Origin: Sarcocystis neurona
Lineage: Eukaryota; Apicomplexa; Conoidasida; Eucoccidiorida; Sarcocystidae
Direction: 5' to 3'
Assembly (NCBI GenBank): GCA_000727475.1
Contig: KL647289.1
Coordinates: forward strand, 2,957,450 to 3,021,449
DNA length: 64,000 nucleotides
Shown: positions 35,376-47,246 of the stretch, in pieces
Numbering within the stretch: the first letter of the stretch is position 1
How the letters are laid out: the number at the start of each line of letters is the position of its first letter
The notes under the pieces: model-generated
Databases searched by the model: none
What the model was told of the DNA's origin: nothing
Seen by the model: the letters and a program-made list of their open reading frames with translations, nothing else
Position numbers and translations under genes: made by a program

Positions 35376-37004
35376 CTGTTCAAAAATTCACAAATTTGGG
35401 TGCGCGGCAGGGAAGTATAAAAGACCCAAACGGCGACAAATGTGTGAGAGTCAAGCAACTGTCACACTCACGCACGCAAGAAAGCAAGCCGGCTGAGTCC
35501 CGATCGATCAATGGCGTCTACACGTATGTGGATGCATTGTACGCTAGTCACTCATCGCTCCCATGCAACTATACCAGATGACATCTGTGCAGATGCCGGG
35601 ACCCTCACACGTAGCTGGACACGCGTGTGGTGCACGTCTGCAGCAGTACAGGTATACACCCAAACAAGAAGACGAGCAGAGAAGCAGCACATACATATAC
35701 AGGTGTACGTTAAATAGTGCGCGACGACAACAAAATGCGCGCGCAGGCGCGTCGCACGCTGTAGGGATCCCGTGTTACACACAGGTCGACAGCGTGCACA
35801 CAGCAAGGCATTGTACACAATCTTGACACACACATGCTTATATAACCCTTTATAGTCATCCTTCACGGCAGTTTTTCCTAATTACTGAGTGAGGGTCCAC
35901 TAGGCCTCCTCAGCGTACACAGATGGGGTAACACTGCCCATCCTCCCGTCTACGTGTGGGCAGTCCATGAGGCCTTAAACTGATGGACAGCAGCGCGTAC
36001 GGGTGGGGCGGCCTTGTCACCGTATCAGACCCACGAGCAAATATATATATCTGCTTCTCCCCGAACCACCGACGACGCCTCACTTTTACAAAGGACACAC
36101 TGAAACGACAGATCTCTTCTGTTCTGACCTATATGCGGTAGGATGCATCAACAAACACATCTGTATACAGGCAACCCAGGCAGCACCAACGACCGTGTTG
36201 TTATTCCCACGCCAGTTACACACGCGCATTACACGTTCGTACATTGACGAAATATGAAGCGTATAGAGATCTCCTGGAAAGGCAGGAAGCACATACGAGC
36301 CAAGTTAACCTGATGATGCCTGCAAGTCCCGAATGCTGCTGTCTGCAGTCACGGATGTCACACATCGCTTTCGAACAGAAAAGGAGTGCCACCATTTACG
36401 CGACGTCTCGACTATAAAATTCGAGGTTCGTCCGGCACACACAAAAACAAGCGTACGCCCCACTATACTAAACGAAAAAGAGTTCCCATCTCGTTCTGGA
36501 GACTCACGCACGGCAGGAAGCGACCGACACGTCTCTTAACACGTCTACACAGCAACGGAAGCACCACCCGAAGGACAGAAGTACGAAAACGTGAACACAT
36601 CACCAGTGTCGTAGCTAGGTGGCGTTTACACGTACAAAACAGACTAGACAACTCAAGAAGCAGTGGAAAAACACGGGTAAGAACACGTGGATTTTTGGTA
36701 CTAGCGCGCGAAGGGGCGCGTGCACACTTACATTTACACAGGCCTGTACGCACTCGCTCAAGCGCCCTTGTGCAGGAGAAAATGTGCAGAAAAATACGAC
36801 AGAAAAGGCACCAGCGAGTGAGCGATGTACACGTCTGTCTGATGTACACACGCCGTAGTAATATCGCGGCATTTTTTGGCGGGTAGCCTGTGGTATTTGC
36901 AGAAAAAATAACAGCAGCACCACGTGAGACAGAGTCCAACGGCTATCGAGCAGAGGAAAACACCGGCACTACGCTGATGCCAATTGTGAAAAGAAGACGA
37001 CCTA

Positions 37005-37644
37005 CCATATTAAAAATTCGTGCATTCACTGATAATATTTAGAAAGACAAAGAAACACAAGTAATGCATTCAGACCGGTGGTGAGCAGAAGGGAGGACAG
37101 ACGCACACAGAAATCGATGAACACGTGAATGCCATCAGTGCGAAAAAGCGACGGCCAAATGTAAAAGGAAACGTTTCGCAAGTGGTATACCCTCTTTCGC
37201 TTCGTACTCTCCGCGAAAAAGCTCCTGTGGGTAGTCCAGCAAGTGCTTCCATGTTTGAGTTTTGTGGAGCCGTCGAAAATCCTCTTCACCAAAGAGCGAC
37301 TGCTGTGCTGCTGCTGTTGGTGCTAGGGATCCTGCTGCTGGTCCACCTCCTGCTGCTGCTGAGGCTGCGCGAGGTGATTCTGTCCCTGGTGGCGCCTCTG
37401 CTGCACCTGCTCTTGCTGCGCCTGTTGTTGCTGCAGCTGCAGCTGCTCCCGCATGGTCTTTCTGTCTCGCTCCACTTTCTTCACTTCCCTGCTGCTGCTG
37501 TCGCTTAAACATGCGAGCGCGCAGGAGTGCCGCGTAGGAGGCGGCAGTGGCACGGAACGAACCCGGTGGCAGCACTGCACGCAGAGGGAACGTGTTTGGT
37601 AACGCAGCAGTATGCCGCTGTTGCCTTCCCTGCTGCTCAGCCAT
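37005..37644 (-). CDS. 5' part of an unidentified minus-strand gene with Ala/Gln-rich tracts
   Basis: An ATG at 37644 (MAEQQGRQQ) opens about 150 codons. The text PPGSFRATAASYAALLRARM is followed by Gln- and Ala-rich low-complexity sequence from CAG/GCA repeats and then a conserved-looking end (WKHLLDYPQELFRGEYEA). A GTATAC donor follows in phase 1. A possible next exon at 37005-37027 (phase 1, after attatcag) could continue into a hydrophobic stretch (GRLLFTIGISVVPV). It could be a 5' exon of the NUDT9-like gene or a separate small membrane protein; I do not recognise it. Confidence 0.4.
37260..37510. repeat. CTG/CAG-rich tract within coding sequence
   Basis: Dense ctg/cag triplets give Ala- and Gln-rich protein on the minus strand and long open frames in other phases on both strands. 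Only the minus-strand frame from the ATG at 37644 ends at a good splice donor. Confidence 0.7.
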
Positions 37645-40333
37645 ACCGCTGCTTCTGCCACACCAGCCCCGGAGACCGCCTCGGAAGGGGCTCAACACGA
37701 GAATCCCTAGTGGGCAGCTTATCAGGCAGCAAATGAATGGCACAGCAGCTGCGCCGGGGGATCTCGGCCAGTGGTGTCGCTTGGTACCTGCTGGAGAACT
37801 ACTCGACGTTCCGGACGTCACCGATTTCACGGGATACGGCTGCATCGTTACAAATGCACACAGACCTACAGTGATTGCTGCTGCACAAACGCGTATATAG
37901 GTATGCACAAGTATGTGGATGCGTGTATCGGCTTGCAGACACCGCGTATGCACCTATATATATATATATATATGTATACACACGTTTGCGCAGACACCCT
38001 TACACATTTGCCGAGCATACGTTAAGGAAGCGCCCGTGTGTTTTGCGTCCTCTCTTGCAGTCCCTGTGATTCCTCCCTGTATCTCCTTATCTTCCCATGT
38101 CTTCGTCCAGACACGCATCTGGTTGCCTGTCTGTCTTTGTATCGATTGTGTTTACTGTCCACCCTTTCTGCAGACGAACCCAGGTCTTCCTCTTCTAGTT
38201 CACCCGGAAGAGTCTTTCCAATTTAGGGAAGACCCAGAAAAATAGAGATATCCATCCAACAACCTGTTTCCGTGGAGCAGCCGTCGTGGACGTTTGTACC
38301 CGCAGAAAGGGACTCAATCCATCAGTGAAGTACTCATCCAAATAAGCACAGCTCGCATTTCTTCCCACACACCTTCACGTGTATCTTTGCACGCGAGGAG
38401 ACCCTGCGACACGATTTATGTCGACACACAGGAAATGGTCATATGCATGTGGGCTCACACACACAGAATATACACCTCATTTGACCCTGGGGCTCAGCTC
38501 CCACCGTCGTTCGACTTTAACGCATCTGTTCTAACGCGCTATAAGCTCGAGCCACCCAAATATCCGGCAATGAAGGAAAACTCTTCGAGCACGGGGAAAC
38601 GAACGACAAGAAAAGGGTCCTGCCGTTTAGAAATAAACGTGGTAACACGTCGCTTGCGTGCCAGGCGCTCGCGTGGTGCGATGCTCAAGGCAAAGCCAGG
38701 GGAGACGGGAAGCGCTTCACACCCACGAAGCAACACAAGTCAGGACACGTATGCACCACGTATCCTACATCCTACTGCAGCTGGAAGAGCGTGTTTTGTG
38801 GGAAAAGAATGCCGACTCGCCAAAATTCCTTTCCACTACGGGAAGTGGCCGTGATACTTCTTTGAGCTGTCCGGTCACACAGCGGACACGAAATCTTGTA
38901 TGCTTTTTGCACTTCCCGTCGGTATCTGCATATGTTGCTTAGACGTTAGAGAGAGATTGAAGAGCTTCTTTAATCACCAAGACGAAGTACAATTCCACCC
39001 TTCCCCGGCGGTGTCTCCACTTACAGGGTAGAGCAGTCACTTCCTTCGCTTCCCTCACGTCTTTAAAATTGTAATCTTGGGAAGCAGCGGGAAACGGGAA
39101 AGTACTAAATATTCACTTTCGAGTCCTCAACTCCTCCACAATAAAACAACACTTGTTTATTTCCGTCTTCCACTTGTCCGTGTGCAGATCTTTCCACGCC
39201 TTCGGTACGGAAGCGCTGCCCTGCCCGCCGTGGGGTCGCTCGCATGTCACACAGGTGTCTTCGGCGTATTGCGTAACGATGTGTACGGGATGAATGAGTT
39301 CTTAGCTGCTAATGTCTGACTGGCCTGTGCTTGCAAAACAAAGGCACATATCGTTGGGCAGATGTCACCCGGTGGACCTTTATGGCAAAGTTGTCATCTC
39401 GCCCAGCAGCACGACGGCGCAGCAACTTTTGCCCGGCTGGAAGCGTCGGCGGGCCTCCTTTTCTCACTTTCCTCCAGCGTTTTCGATGTCATGACCTTTC
39501 CTTCCAACTGGTTCTGTATTCTCCCTGCTGCAAATTCTCAACGTATATTCTGCAGTGCTTTCGTTCCTCCCCTGTAGCTGACGTGTGTGATCTGTGTCGT
39601 CTTCCAGTGTTTTTACCAGTCCTCCGAATGCAATTAGTTTCCGAGCCTTCAACCTATGCGCTGAGGCGTCACTTCGTGCGACATTTTTTTTTCATGACTC
39701 CGTCCCTATGTCTTTGATGCGTATTCAGTTGGCACCTCATGACTCAACCTCGTTGCACCATTTGGACGACATTGTGTCTGGTGTTGAGGCCCGTCCAATA
39801 AACAAAATACCGTTATCTAAGACGGACTCGTTCCCCGTTTGGTAACCTTTTACACAGACTGGTTTCCTTTTCAGTGCATTCTTGCCTCTCACGGCTTTGG
39901 ACCGGCACGGTAGGAAAACACCAGCTGCATATGCATTCAGGCATGTACGGCAACCGTTTTATGCGCTCCTATGTGGATTTACTTCATCCGCACGTCTCGA
40001 TCTATTAGATATTTTGTCCGTTTTTATTCACGGTGGCCTTTCCAGTTCATCGTTAACGAACACGCACGAAGAACGACGTTTCAGACCTCTTCTTCTGCAT
40101 ACTTCCCTCCACATCAATAACAGTGTTACGTATACTTACATGGGTAAGTGACTTCTAGTCGTCTTCTTTCGAAGACTGATCATATATATATATATATATT
40201 AGTGCTTTTTTCCCTTGAGGAAAGAACAGGAAGACCGAGCAAAAGCGAATCCAAACAAACGTTTGAGGTGTCCCCTCTTCCTCCTCGGCTGTCAGACAAC
40301 AAGCATCCACCCGACGCTCCCTCAACTCCGAAA
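37645..40333. other. Intergenic region upstream of centrin
   Basis: No convincing gene. A (TA)n run lies at 37955-37973 and another at 40182-40199. A 186-codon open frame at 38294-38854 lacks splice signals or recognisable protein features. The divergent promoters of the minus-strand gene at 37.6 kb and of centrin are expected here. Confidence 0.5.
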
Positions 40334-43300
40334 ATGGTAAAAGACCTTTCCCTTCGCAACTCTTTCCTGCATCTCATGTAGATTTCCCTAGTCCGTACGA
40401 CTCTCCGGGTGACCACTCTTGTGTGTGCGCGCATTCTTTCATCATCGTTTCATCACTAGATACGCCCACGCTCCCTGCGGGTGTGCGTGAGTACGCGTTA
40501 CTCACGTTACACGCACACGTACAGCACGCCAGTCCCGTCTGCGTGTCTAAGCATTCCTAAACATGTACAGATCTACTCAAGCTCACGTCCGCTGCATGTG
40601 GGAGCATTTCACAAGCAGATATATCTTCTCGGAGACCTATGGATACACAAACCCCGTGTGCGTCCGCATTCTCCAGAGCCTCAACAACCCCGTACAAACA
40701 GACAAGGGGCCGGTCGCCGGTACGGCTGTAGCCACTTAGAGCACGAGTACGGGGGGACAGACGGGACACCGATGAGTATGCAGGAGGACTGCTGCACTCC
40801 TGTCAGGAGCAGGAGGAGCAGGAAGGGAGAATCTTTCGGTATGTTGTAGTACGGTCTTGATCTGCTGTTGGCTTTTCTTTCGGGCCAATTCAGCTGCAGC
40901 GTTTCACTCACGTTGCTGCTGCTAAGGGCGATGCTGTTTTTGTGGCTTTGCAACTTGGGTGCTGGTGTTGTTTCCGCTGCGTAGCACGTCCGAAAACCGA
41001 GTGCCACGCACGCACGAGGAAGAGCAGTGGGGCCGAAGAGGCAGGAACTGACCGAAGAGCAGCGACAGGAAATAAAGGAAGCTTTTGATTTGTTCGACAC
41101 TGACGGCTCCGGCTGCATCGACGCAAAGGAGCTCAAAGTAGCAATGCGCGCACTAGGCTTTGAACCGAAGAAAGAAGAGGTAAATTCTGCAAAACAAGAG
41201 GTGGTTTGTATAACCGAAAGGAAATTCGGATGGACGACTGCGTCTGCGCATGAATATCTGCACGCGTCTGTGTATGTGCAATTATACACACCTGCGTGCG
41301 TACACCTGTACATCCATTCCTATCCGAATACACCCTGGGGCCCGCGCGCTACCGCAGAAAATCGGAATTTCGTGTGCAAGATGTAGGTTTCACGTCGAGG
41401 ATATGAAGGGGGAGCTGGGGAGTACGCAGAGAGCAGCCACTGCTCGTGTGAAAGGACACCGGTGCTCCCTTTTGTGTCGCCTCGTAAACACACAACAACT
41501 TTACGTATATATGTGTGTATGCTTCAATATATATGAACTGAGGAGTTCGATAGCTTTGTGTATTCGTATGTGTACACGTATCTGCGTGTGCAAGCAGAAG
41601 GGTTGTGGAGGTGTCGACGCGAAACAATTGAGAGCGGCTCGGCCTATTTCGGTGCTTGCAACCAGCAGAGAAACGTCGTTTCTCATTTACGTATCTCACG
41701 TACTACGTGAACGCAGATGCGTGTATCAGTAGATGCTCAATTATATCCACGTGTGTGTATGTGGGTATAGCTATGTGTGTCAGTGCGTGTATCACTGGTG
41801 TAAACCCAGCCGTTCCGCTATGACAGAAACATGGATGCCTACCTCCCCAAGAGTCTACCGTTCTCCCCCTCGGGACGACACACGCGTGCACCCTACATGT
41901 GAAGAGTACACAGGTATCTATACGTCTACACGCACTTAGATTTTTTTCATATATATATATATATATCCGTGTATATGCGTCAGGTTGCATATGTATGGAC
42001 GTCGAGCCGCAGGCTACAACTGTCGCCGAAGCCTGTCTACTTGTGCGGTGTATTAACGTGTGCACATATGTTACGACTGTGGGCGCCGACACATTTACGT
42101 ATGGAGACGAGGAAGAATGACATGTACATGCGTCCGGTCCTCACACACGTGGGCAGGTATCGCAGGAGTGACGTGAGGGACACTTTGAGTGCGCTGGTAA
42201 AATCTTGTGGCCGGTACGTAGTTGCATCTCTGTCCGCAGTTTTGGTTCTCCTTCCATGTGGAGGAGTCTCCGATTGTGGGAGTGCATTGGTGAGTTTACT
42301 ATGTGCGTCTGTGGGCGCATGCCTGTAATACGTGTGTGGACACACCTTAACGTAATGGCGAGGTCCTGCTTGCTGCTTAGGGTCAGAAAAGACGCGTGTG
42401 CTGAGACGGTCTGCGAATGAATATAATTGTAGTGAGGCAATCGCACGCGTATGTTTAGTAAGAGACGTTTTCATGTACGTATATATATGTGTACCCGTGT
42501 ACTGCTGCGTTCGGCACCGGGACTGTATGTGTTGTCCATCTGACGTGTAGGCAACATTTGGCTCTGAGTCCTCCTGTTGTACGGGCGTATGCGTCGTCTG
42601 TCGCCGTAAACGTAGACGTATATACTGCTTTGTGCTTGCTGCAGGTATAAATGCGCCTCTCACTGCTCCCCACGCAGGTGTACGCTTGGGGGGACAAACG
42701 TGCCTTTTCTACAGCAGCATCTAGTTACTCGGCTGTTAGTACAGACGAGCTTTCTCACTTTGACCGAATACGACCGTACGCACGCGTGTATGTCCCTTTG
42801 TATGTCTGAATATCCGAGTATATATGTATATCTATATATACTTTTGCGTCAGGGAGTACCGGCAGCTGACGCTGTGGTACCGCCGTCCTCCAGCAGATGT
42901 CCACCTGTTGGGATGCGAGAGGAAGAGACGAAACAGCTCGGGGAAACACGTCCAAATGAGTGCTCTACTGTCAGCCGTTTGTGTACTAATACAAGGTAGA
43001 AGGGAGCGTTGCATCTGGCGGCTCCTGTGCACTTGTGTACACGTGTGAATAAGGAAAGGTACGCCCTGTTGTGTGCGTCTTATCTGTCCCTCTGTTTGTC
43101 TATATCTGTCTTCATACCCACCGTCCTCTGCATCATGTGTATAAGTGTTTAGATCCAGGTATAGGTGAGGGTAAGGAAACGTGGACATTGACGCGCGCGA
43201 AAGGAGGCGTGCACGTGTGACTATTTGGTGGGAAAGAAAGCACGTATTTGTATGTACATAACGGGGGAGAGATGCATACGCATCGATATGTTAGTAGGGT

Positions 43301-46300
43301 TGCCCATGCGTGTGTTTGCGCGTAGCAATAGAGGACTCGTGTGTCGTGCGGTAATTGCGGTGTACTACTTTTCTGTTTGAGTACAGACACGCAAAATGAT
43401 TGCAGAGCTCGATAAAGACGGAACTGGGAGCATCGATTTCCAGGAATTCCTTTCTCTAATGACAGTCAAGATGGTGAGTTTTTTCTTCATTCTCCCTTTT
43501 CTGCTCATGTCCCTTCTGTTTTCAGAAAAAACCTCTTGGGTCCTGCAGCCACGTGCGTGTGACTGCTATTGCGGATAGTTTCGCTGTTGTGCTACCGCTG
43601 CATTTGCGCCGGTCTCTGCTGCAGTCGATGTGGCTCATTGTGCCCTCTCAGTGAAAATTCCTGCCAGTGTTGTCTCGTAAAGTGCGCTGCTGCTGTGTAG
43701 ACGTTTCTCTGTGCTTATTCAAAACGCGTACGATCTCAGACAATCATCTATTTATACATACGTGCATCTGCGTACGTATGTGGTTGCACCAATTTATATT
43801 GGTGTGAAAATGGGTATGCAAGCATACGTAGATCCTTGCTTAGTAACGCGTGTACCCGTCTGGACTTGTACAGAATAATATATATGTAGAGAGAGAGAGA
43901 GACAGGTAGGGAAGTGTATGCATACAACGGGTTTCCAGTAGCGCCCTTGGGCGAGACGGTTGCTGTGATGCCGACTGACGGCCAGGTGACGAGAAACAGG
44001 CAGCAGCCCTCCCGTCGTTTAAGTATCTGTGCATGCTGGTCTGCACCCGGAATGGAAGGACACGACGCTTTTTTCACTGTTGGTGCACCCAGTGAGTCCG
44101 TCGTCACAGTCGGCTGGTAGACACGTAGGCGGAGCCTGCTCCTTAGGCAAAGCTCCCTGTGTTGTCTCGTATTACACGCTTCTGCAAAAGTGTCCAAAAC
44201 GTCTGCCTCCGGTAGTTCGGTCGTTAGCGACACAGTGTCAAAATTTCACGCAGAGATATGAACATGTGTGGAAACGTTTACCAGTGTGTGTCGACATACA
44301 CGCGTTGCGCTGCAAGGCTATCAACCCCCATCTATACAGATATATGTATGTACGTATGTATGCTTATATCTAAGTATTTGGAGACACTTACATTCATACA
44401 TATATATATATATATACATGTATATATACAGTTGTAGGCAGTTGTAAGCTACATATGTACATATTGTGCACATTTCTGTACAAATACGTAGGCCGCTGTG
44501 AGATAGTGTTCTTTCAGCTCCTGTGGTGCGACCGAGGCCATCCCTGCAGGCGGAGCGCGATCCACGAGAAGAGATTCTGAAGGCTTTTCGTCTTTTCGAT
44601 GATGACGAAACAGGAAAAATTTCCTTCAAGGTATATAAATTAGGAAGATTTCGCTTCTTCCCTCCTCACTTTAGTTCTCTTTCTGTCTAACTTGCGGTGA
44701 TGCTCTATTGCTGGCGGGACAAACCAGAGAGTCCGGCGTTGCTGATAGCGCGCACGCAGTTACCGTCTGCCGGTTTGCTGCCTTCTCACCCATGCAGGTT
44801 TGTACAGCTGTGGCAGTGCACGGGTGCATTGTATATGTGTTTGCACATTTGTATACAAATATAGATTTGTACAGGTATCCGTATCAACGTACGTGGAGAT
44901 CAAGAGATATACATTTCCCTGCACGTCCCAGGACATAAGATTTGCATCTGCGTGGACGGGTGCGGATCCGTGACTACACCGGCGGCTGCTGCTGGAACTC
45001 GCTCATTGTTGTCTCGTTCCTGGTCCAGGACCCAGACGGGCATGGGTCAATCAGTTGTTGCCGTATGTTACCTAGCAACTATACGCATGTTTGTAAATCA
45101 AGCGGATATGCGTACTTCTTTTTAGACTTCTTTCGTGAACGTCGAAATGACCGCCTGGGTTCGCGAGGGACTGCTTTTTGATCCACAGCACTTTCCGGTG
45201 TATACCCGACAGCACACACGTTTGCGTCCGCACGATCCGTGGTCCCCTGACGTGTACGTGCCTCGGCAGGTACACGGAAAGAGAATGCTTAGAGCCGGGC
45301 TCTATAACACAGAAGGAAAAATATGTAATGTGAGCGCCTGGGGGCGTGATTGTGAAGTTAGAGAGAGGCGTGACTACACGTATTGTACCTTTGAGGGGAA
45401 ACAGCCAACAGCGAGTGTAAGTATGGTTCACCTGGCTACGTTGAGCTATTTGAAGTGCTTGCATGTCGCCCTCGCACCTGAAGTTATCTGAGACCTTAGG
45501 TAGCTTTACCACTGCAGCTTATCTCAAAGCGCCAAATTCTATTAGCCGGAACGTTAGGCTTTCACGCTGCTAGAACTCTACTGTGTATACGGGTGTTCGT
45601 ATATATCTGTGGATGCCCACGTTGACGTACTATGAATCTCTCAAGATCGCATTTCTCGTGAAAGAACTGAGTGCTAGAAAGGACTGCTGTCCTGTCTGCT
45701 AATTTCGGCACTCCAGAACCTCAAACGCGTGGCGAAGGAGCTGGGCGAGAACCTTACAGACGAGGAGATCCAAGAGGTAATCCACAGCGAGATAAATCAT
45801 GACGACATGTTGCTATACGTTGCCAATGTTCCTCTGTACTCTGACTGCGTCCTGGTGTCGCAGCGGCGTGCTGTTGGTGCGATTGCGGATTGATAGTGTT
45901 GCTACTATATACTCGTGTTAATACCAGGTGTTAAGAGTGCTTCGATTTTTTGTTTTGTTTTGCTGCGTTGCTGGAGCGTAGTTTTACTGCGGCCGCCTGT
46001 GGCAGCGGGTGTTGTGTACTTGTATGGCAGTTGCCTGGTGGTACCACGTACGGACGTTGCTAATGCTGTTGAGTGTTGCTGTCGCGTGCATATGTTGCTG
46101 CTGCATAGTAAGGTTGTTGCTGCTGCTGGCTTGGGGTGGTGCCGCAGTTGGTGGTAGCAACTAAGACCCAGTTCCTTCCCTGTAAGTGCAGTCTTGTAAA
46201 CATACGCTCATATACATCTAATAAATAGCCCCATTCGTTATGCACCCGTACATACACACCTTCACTTAGAAACACACATACATATATGTGTACGTCGTGC

Positions 46301-47246
46301 TGTGGGCCTGCTTGTGGCACTGCTGTGTGTTGGTATTGATACTGCGTGCTGGTGTAACTGCCCCGTTGCAGTTGCAGGTTGATGCTGTCACTGCTCTTTG
46401 CTACTGGTGAATGACGCTGCGACCAGGGCCCGGTATCAGCAACAGTGAGATGAGGGGATGCTACTGCTGGCTGCTGTGCTGTGTAGACCCTGTTGCGTCT
46501 TTTTACGGCGCTGCTTCGCGCCGGGACCTGTTGGCGTTCATTGTGGCCGCTCAGAGCTACTGTCGCTGTGGTGGTGGCGTTGCGTTGTTTTAACGGACGT
46601 GATGATGCTGCACTCTTGGTGTTTCTACTGCACGTCGGGACATCTGTTTAGACAGACTGATGTTAGCGCTTCGCTTTACTGTTGCTGCTGCCTGTTCGCG
46701 TTACTGCGGTTGCTGCAGCCACGCGGCAGTGTTTCTCGTGCTTGATGAAGTTGGTGTTGGCCAGAGGAGTGGGTGTTCTGCGTTGATTTTGCTGTTCTGC
46801 TTTGTTGGACACCAACTGTCGCACGAACAGGTTCAAATGACAGCGCGACCGATTCTGCCTCTGAGCTGTACGCCGTCGAATGCTTATACGGTACAACGCG
46901 ATTGCTGTTGCTTTGCTGTTTGAATTGTGTTGCCCCTCTTGCGTTGCCGCAATGCTACTGATGCTGGTGGGGACTCGCTGCGCTCCTGCTGCTGTCGCTG
47001 TTGTCTTGCTATACCATTGCTACTGCTGCTGCTGCTGCTTTTCTGCATTGCTGCCGCTGGTCTTGCCGTGCTGTCCTGCTGCTGCCGGTGGTGACTCGCT
47101 CTGCTGCCGACACTGTTGCTGTAGTCCGCCACGGCTGCTGATGCATCTTCCTGCTTCAGATGATCGACGAGGCGGATCGTGATGGAGACGGCGAAATTAA
47201 CGAAGAGGAGTTCATCCGCATTATGCGGAAAACGAACTTGTTTTAA
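40334..47246 (+). CDS. Centrin (EF-hand protein of centrosome/basal body)
   Basis: Exons 40985-41179, 43387-43473, 44550-44630, 45717-45776 and 47160-47246 all join in phase 0 and encode a protein of about 170 residues, the usual centrin length. Landmarks are [18 protein letters not shown], loop 1 [12 protein letters not shown], loop 2 [12 protein letters not shown], loop 3 [21 protein letters not shown], loop 4 [12 protein letters not shown] and the end RKTNLF. Loops 1, 2 and 4 have canonical calcium ligands; loop 3 ends in Asn and may not bind. The first modelled exon starts after a pyrimidine-rich acceptor (gttgtttccgctgcgtag) with no in-frame ATG, so the initiator probably comes from an upstream exon. 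An ATG at 40334-40336 directly followed by GTAAAA fits phase 0. Introns are long (1.1-2.2 kb). Role by family: centrosome duplication and contractile fibres. Confidence 0.9.
41180..43386 (+). other. Long centrin intron 2 with RY-alternating DNA
   Basis: 2.2 kb without a supported exon. It is rich in gtgtacgtata-like alternation and has a TA run at 41949-41966. Many short open frames here are artefacts of the low-complexity composition. Confidence 0.7.
44340..44430. repeat. TA microsatellite in centrin intron 3
   Basis: TA run at about 44400-44416 flanked by tatgtatgtacgtatg-type repeats, about 120 bp before the acceptor of centrin exon 4. Confidence 0.8.
45920..47158. repeat. CTG-rich intron of centrin
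   Basis: The intron between 45777 and 47159 is packed with ctg, ttg and gtt triplets (for example ctgctgctgctgctgctt near 47021-47041). It yields Leu/Cys-rich spurious frames. It precedes the last centrin exon by one base. Confidence 0.7.

Noticed and set aside
37125..37537. Plus-strand Leu/Ala-rich open frames of 90-127 codons
   Set aside because: They are produced by CTG triplets antisense to the Ala/Gln-rich minus-strand exon; they have no start context or splice signals.
38294..38854. 186-codon plus-strand open frame
   Set aside because: No acceptor/donor structure, no recognisable motif and erratic composition; probably chance within the region upstream of centrin.
46411..47182. Several plus-strand Cys/Leu-rich open frames
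   Set aside because: They lie within the CTG-packed centrin intron, and their composition reflects the repeat rather than protein selection.
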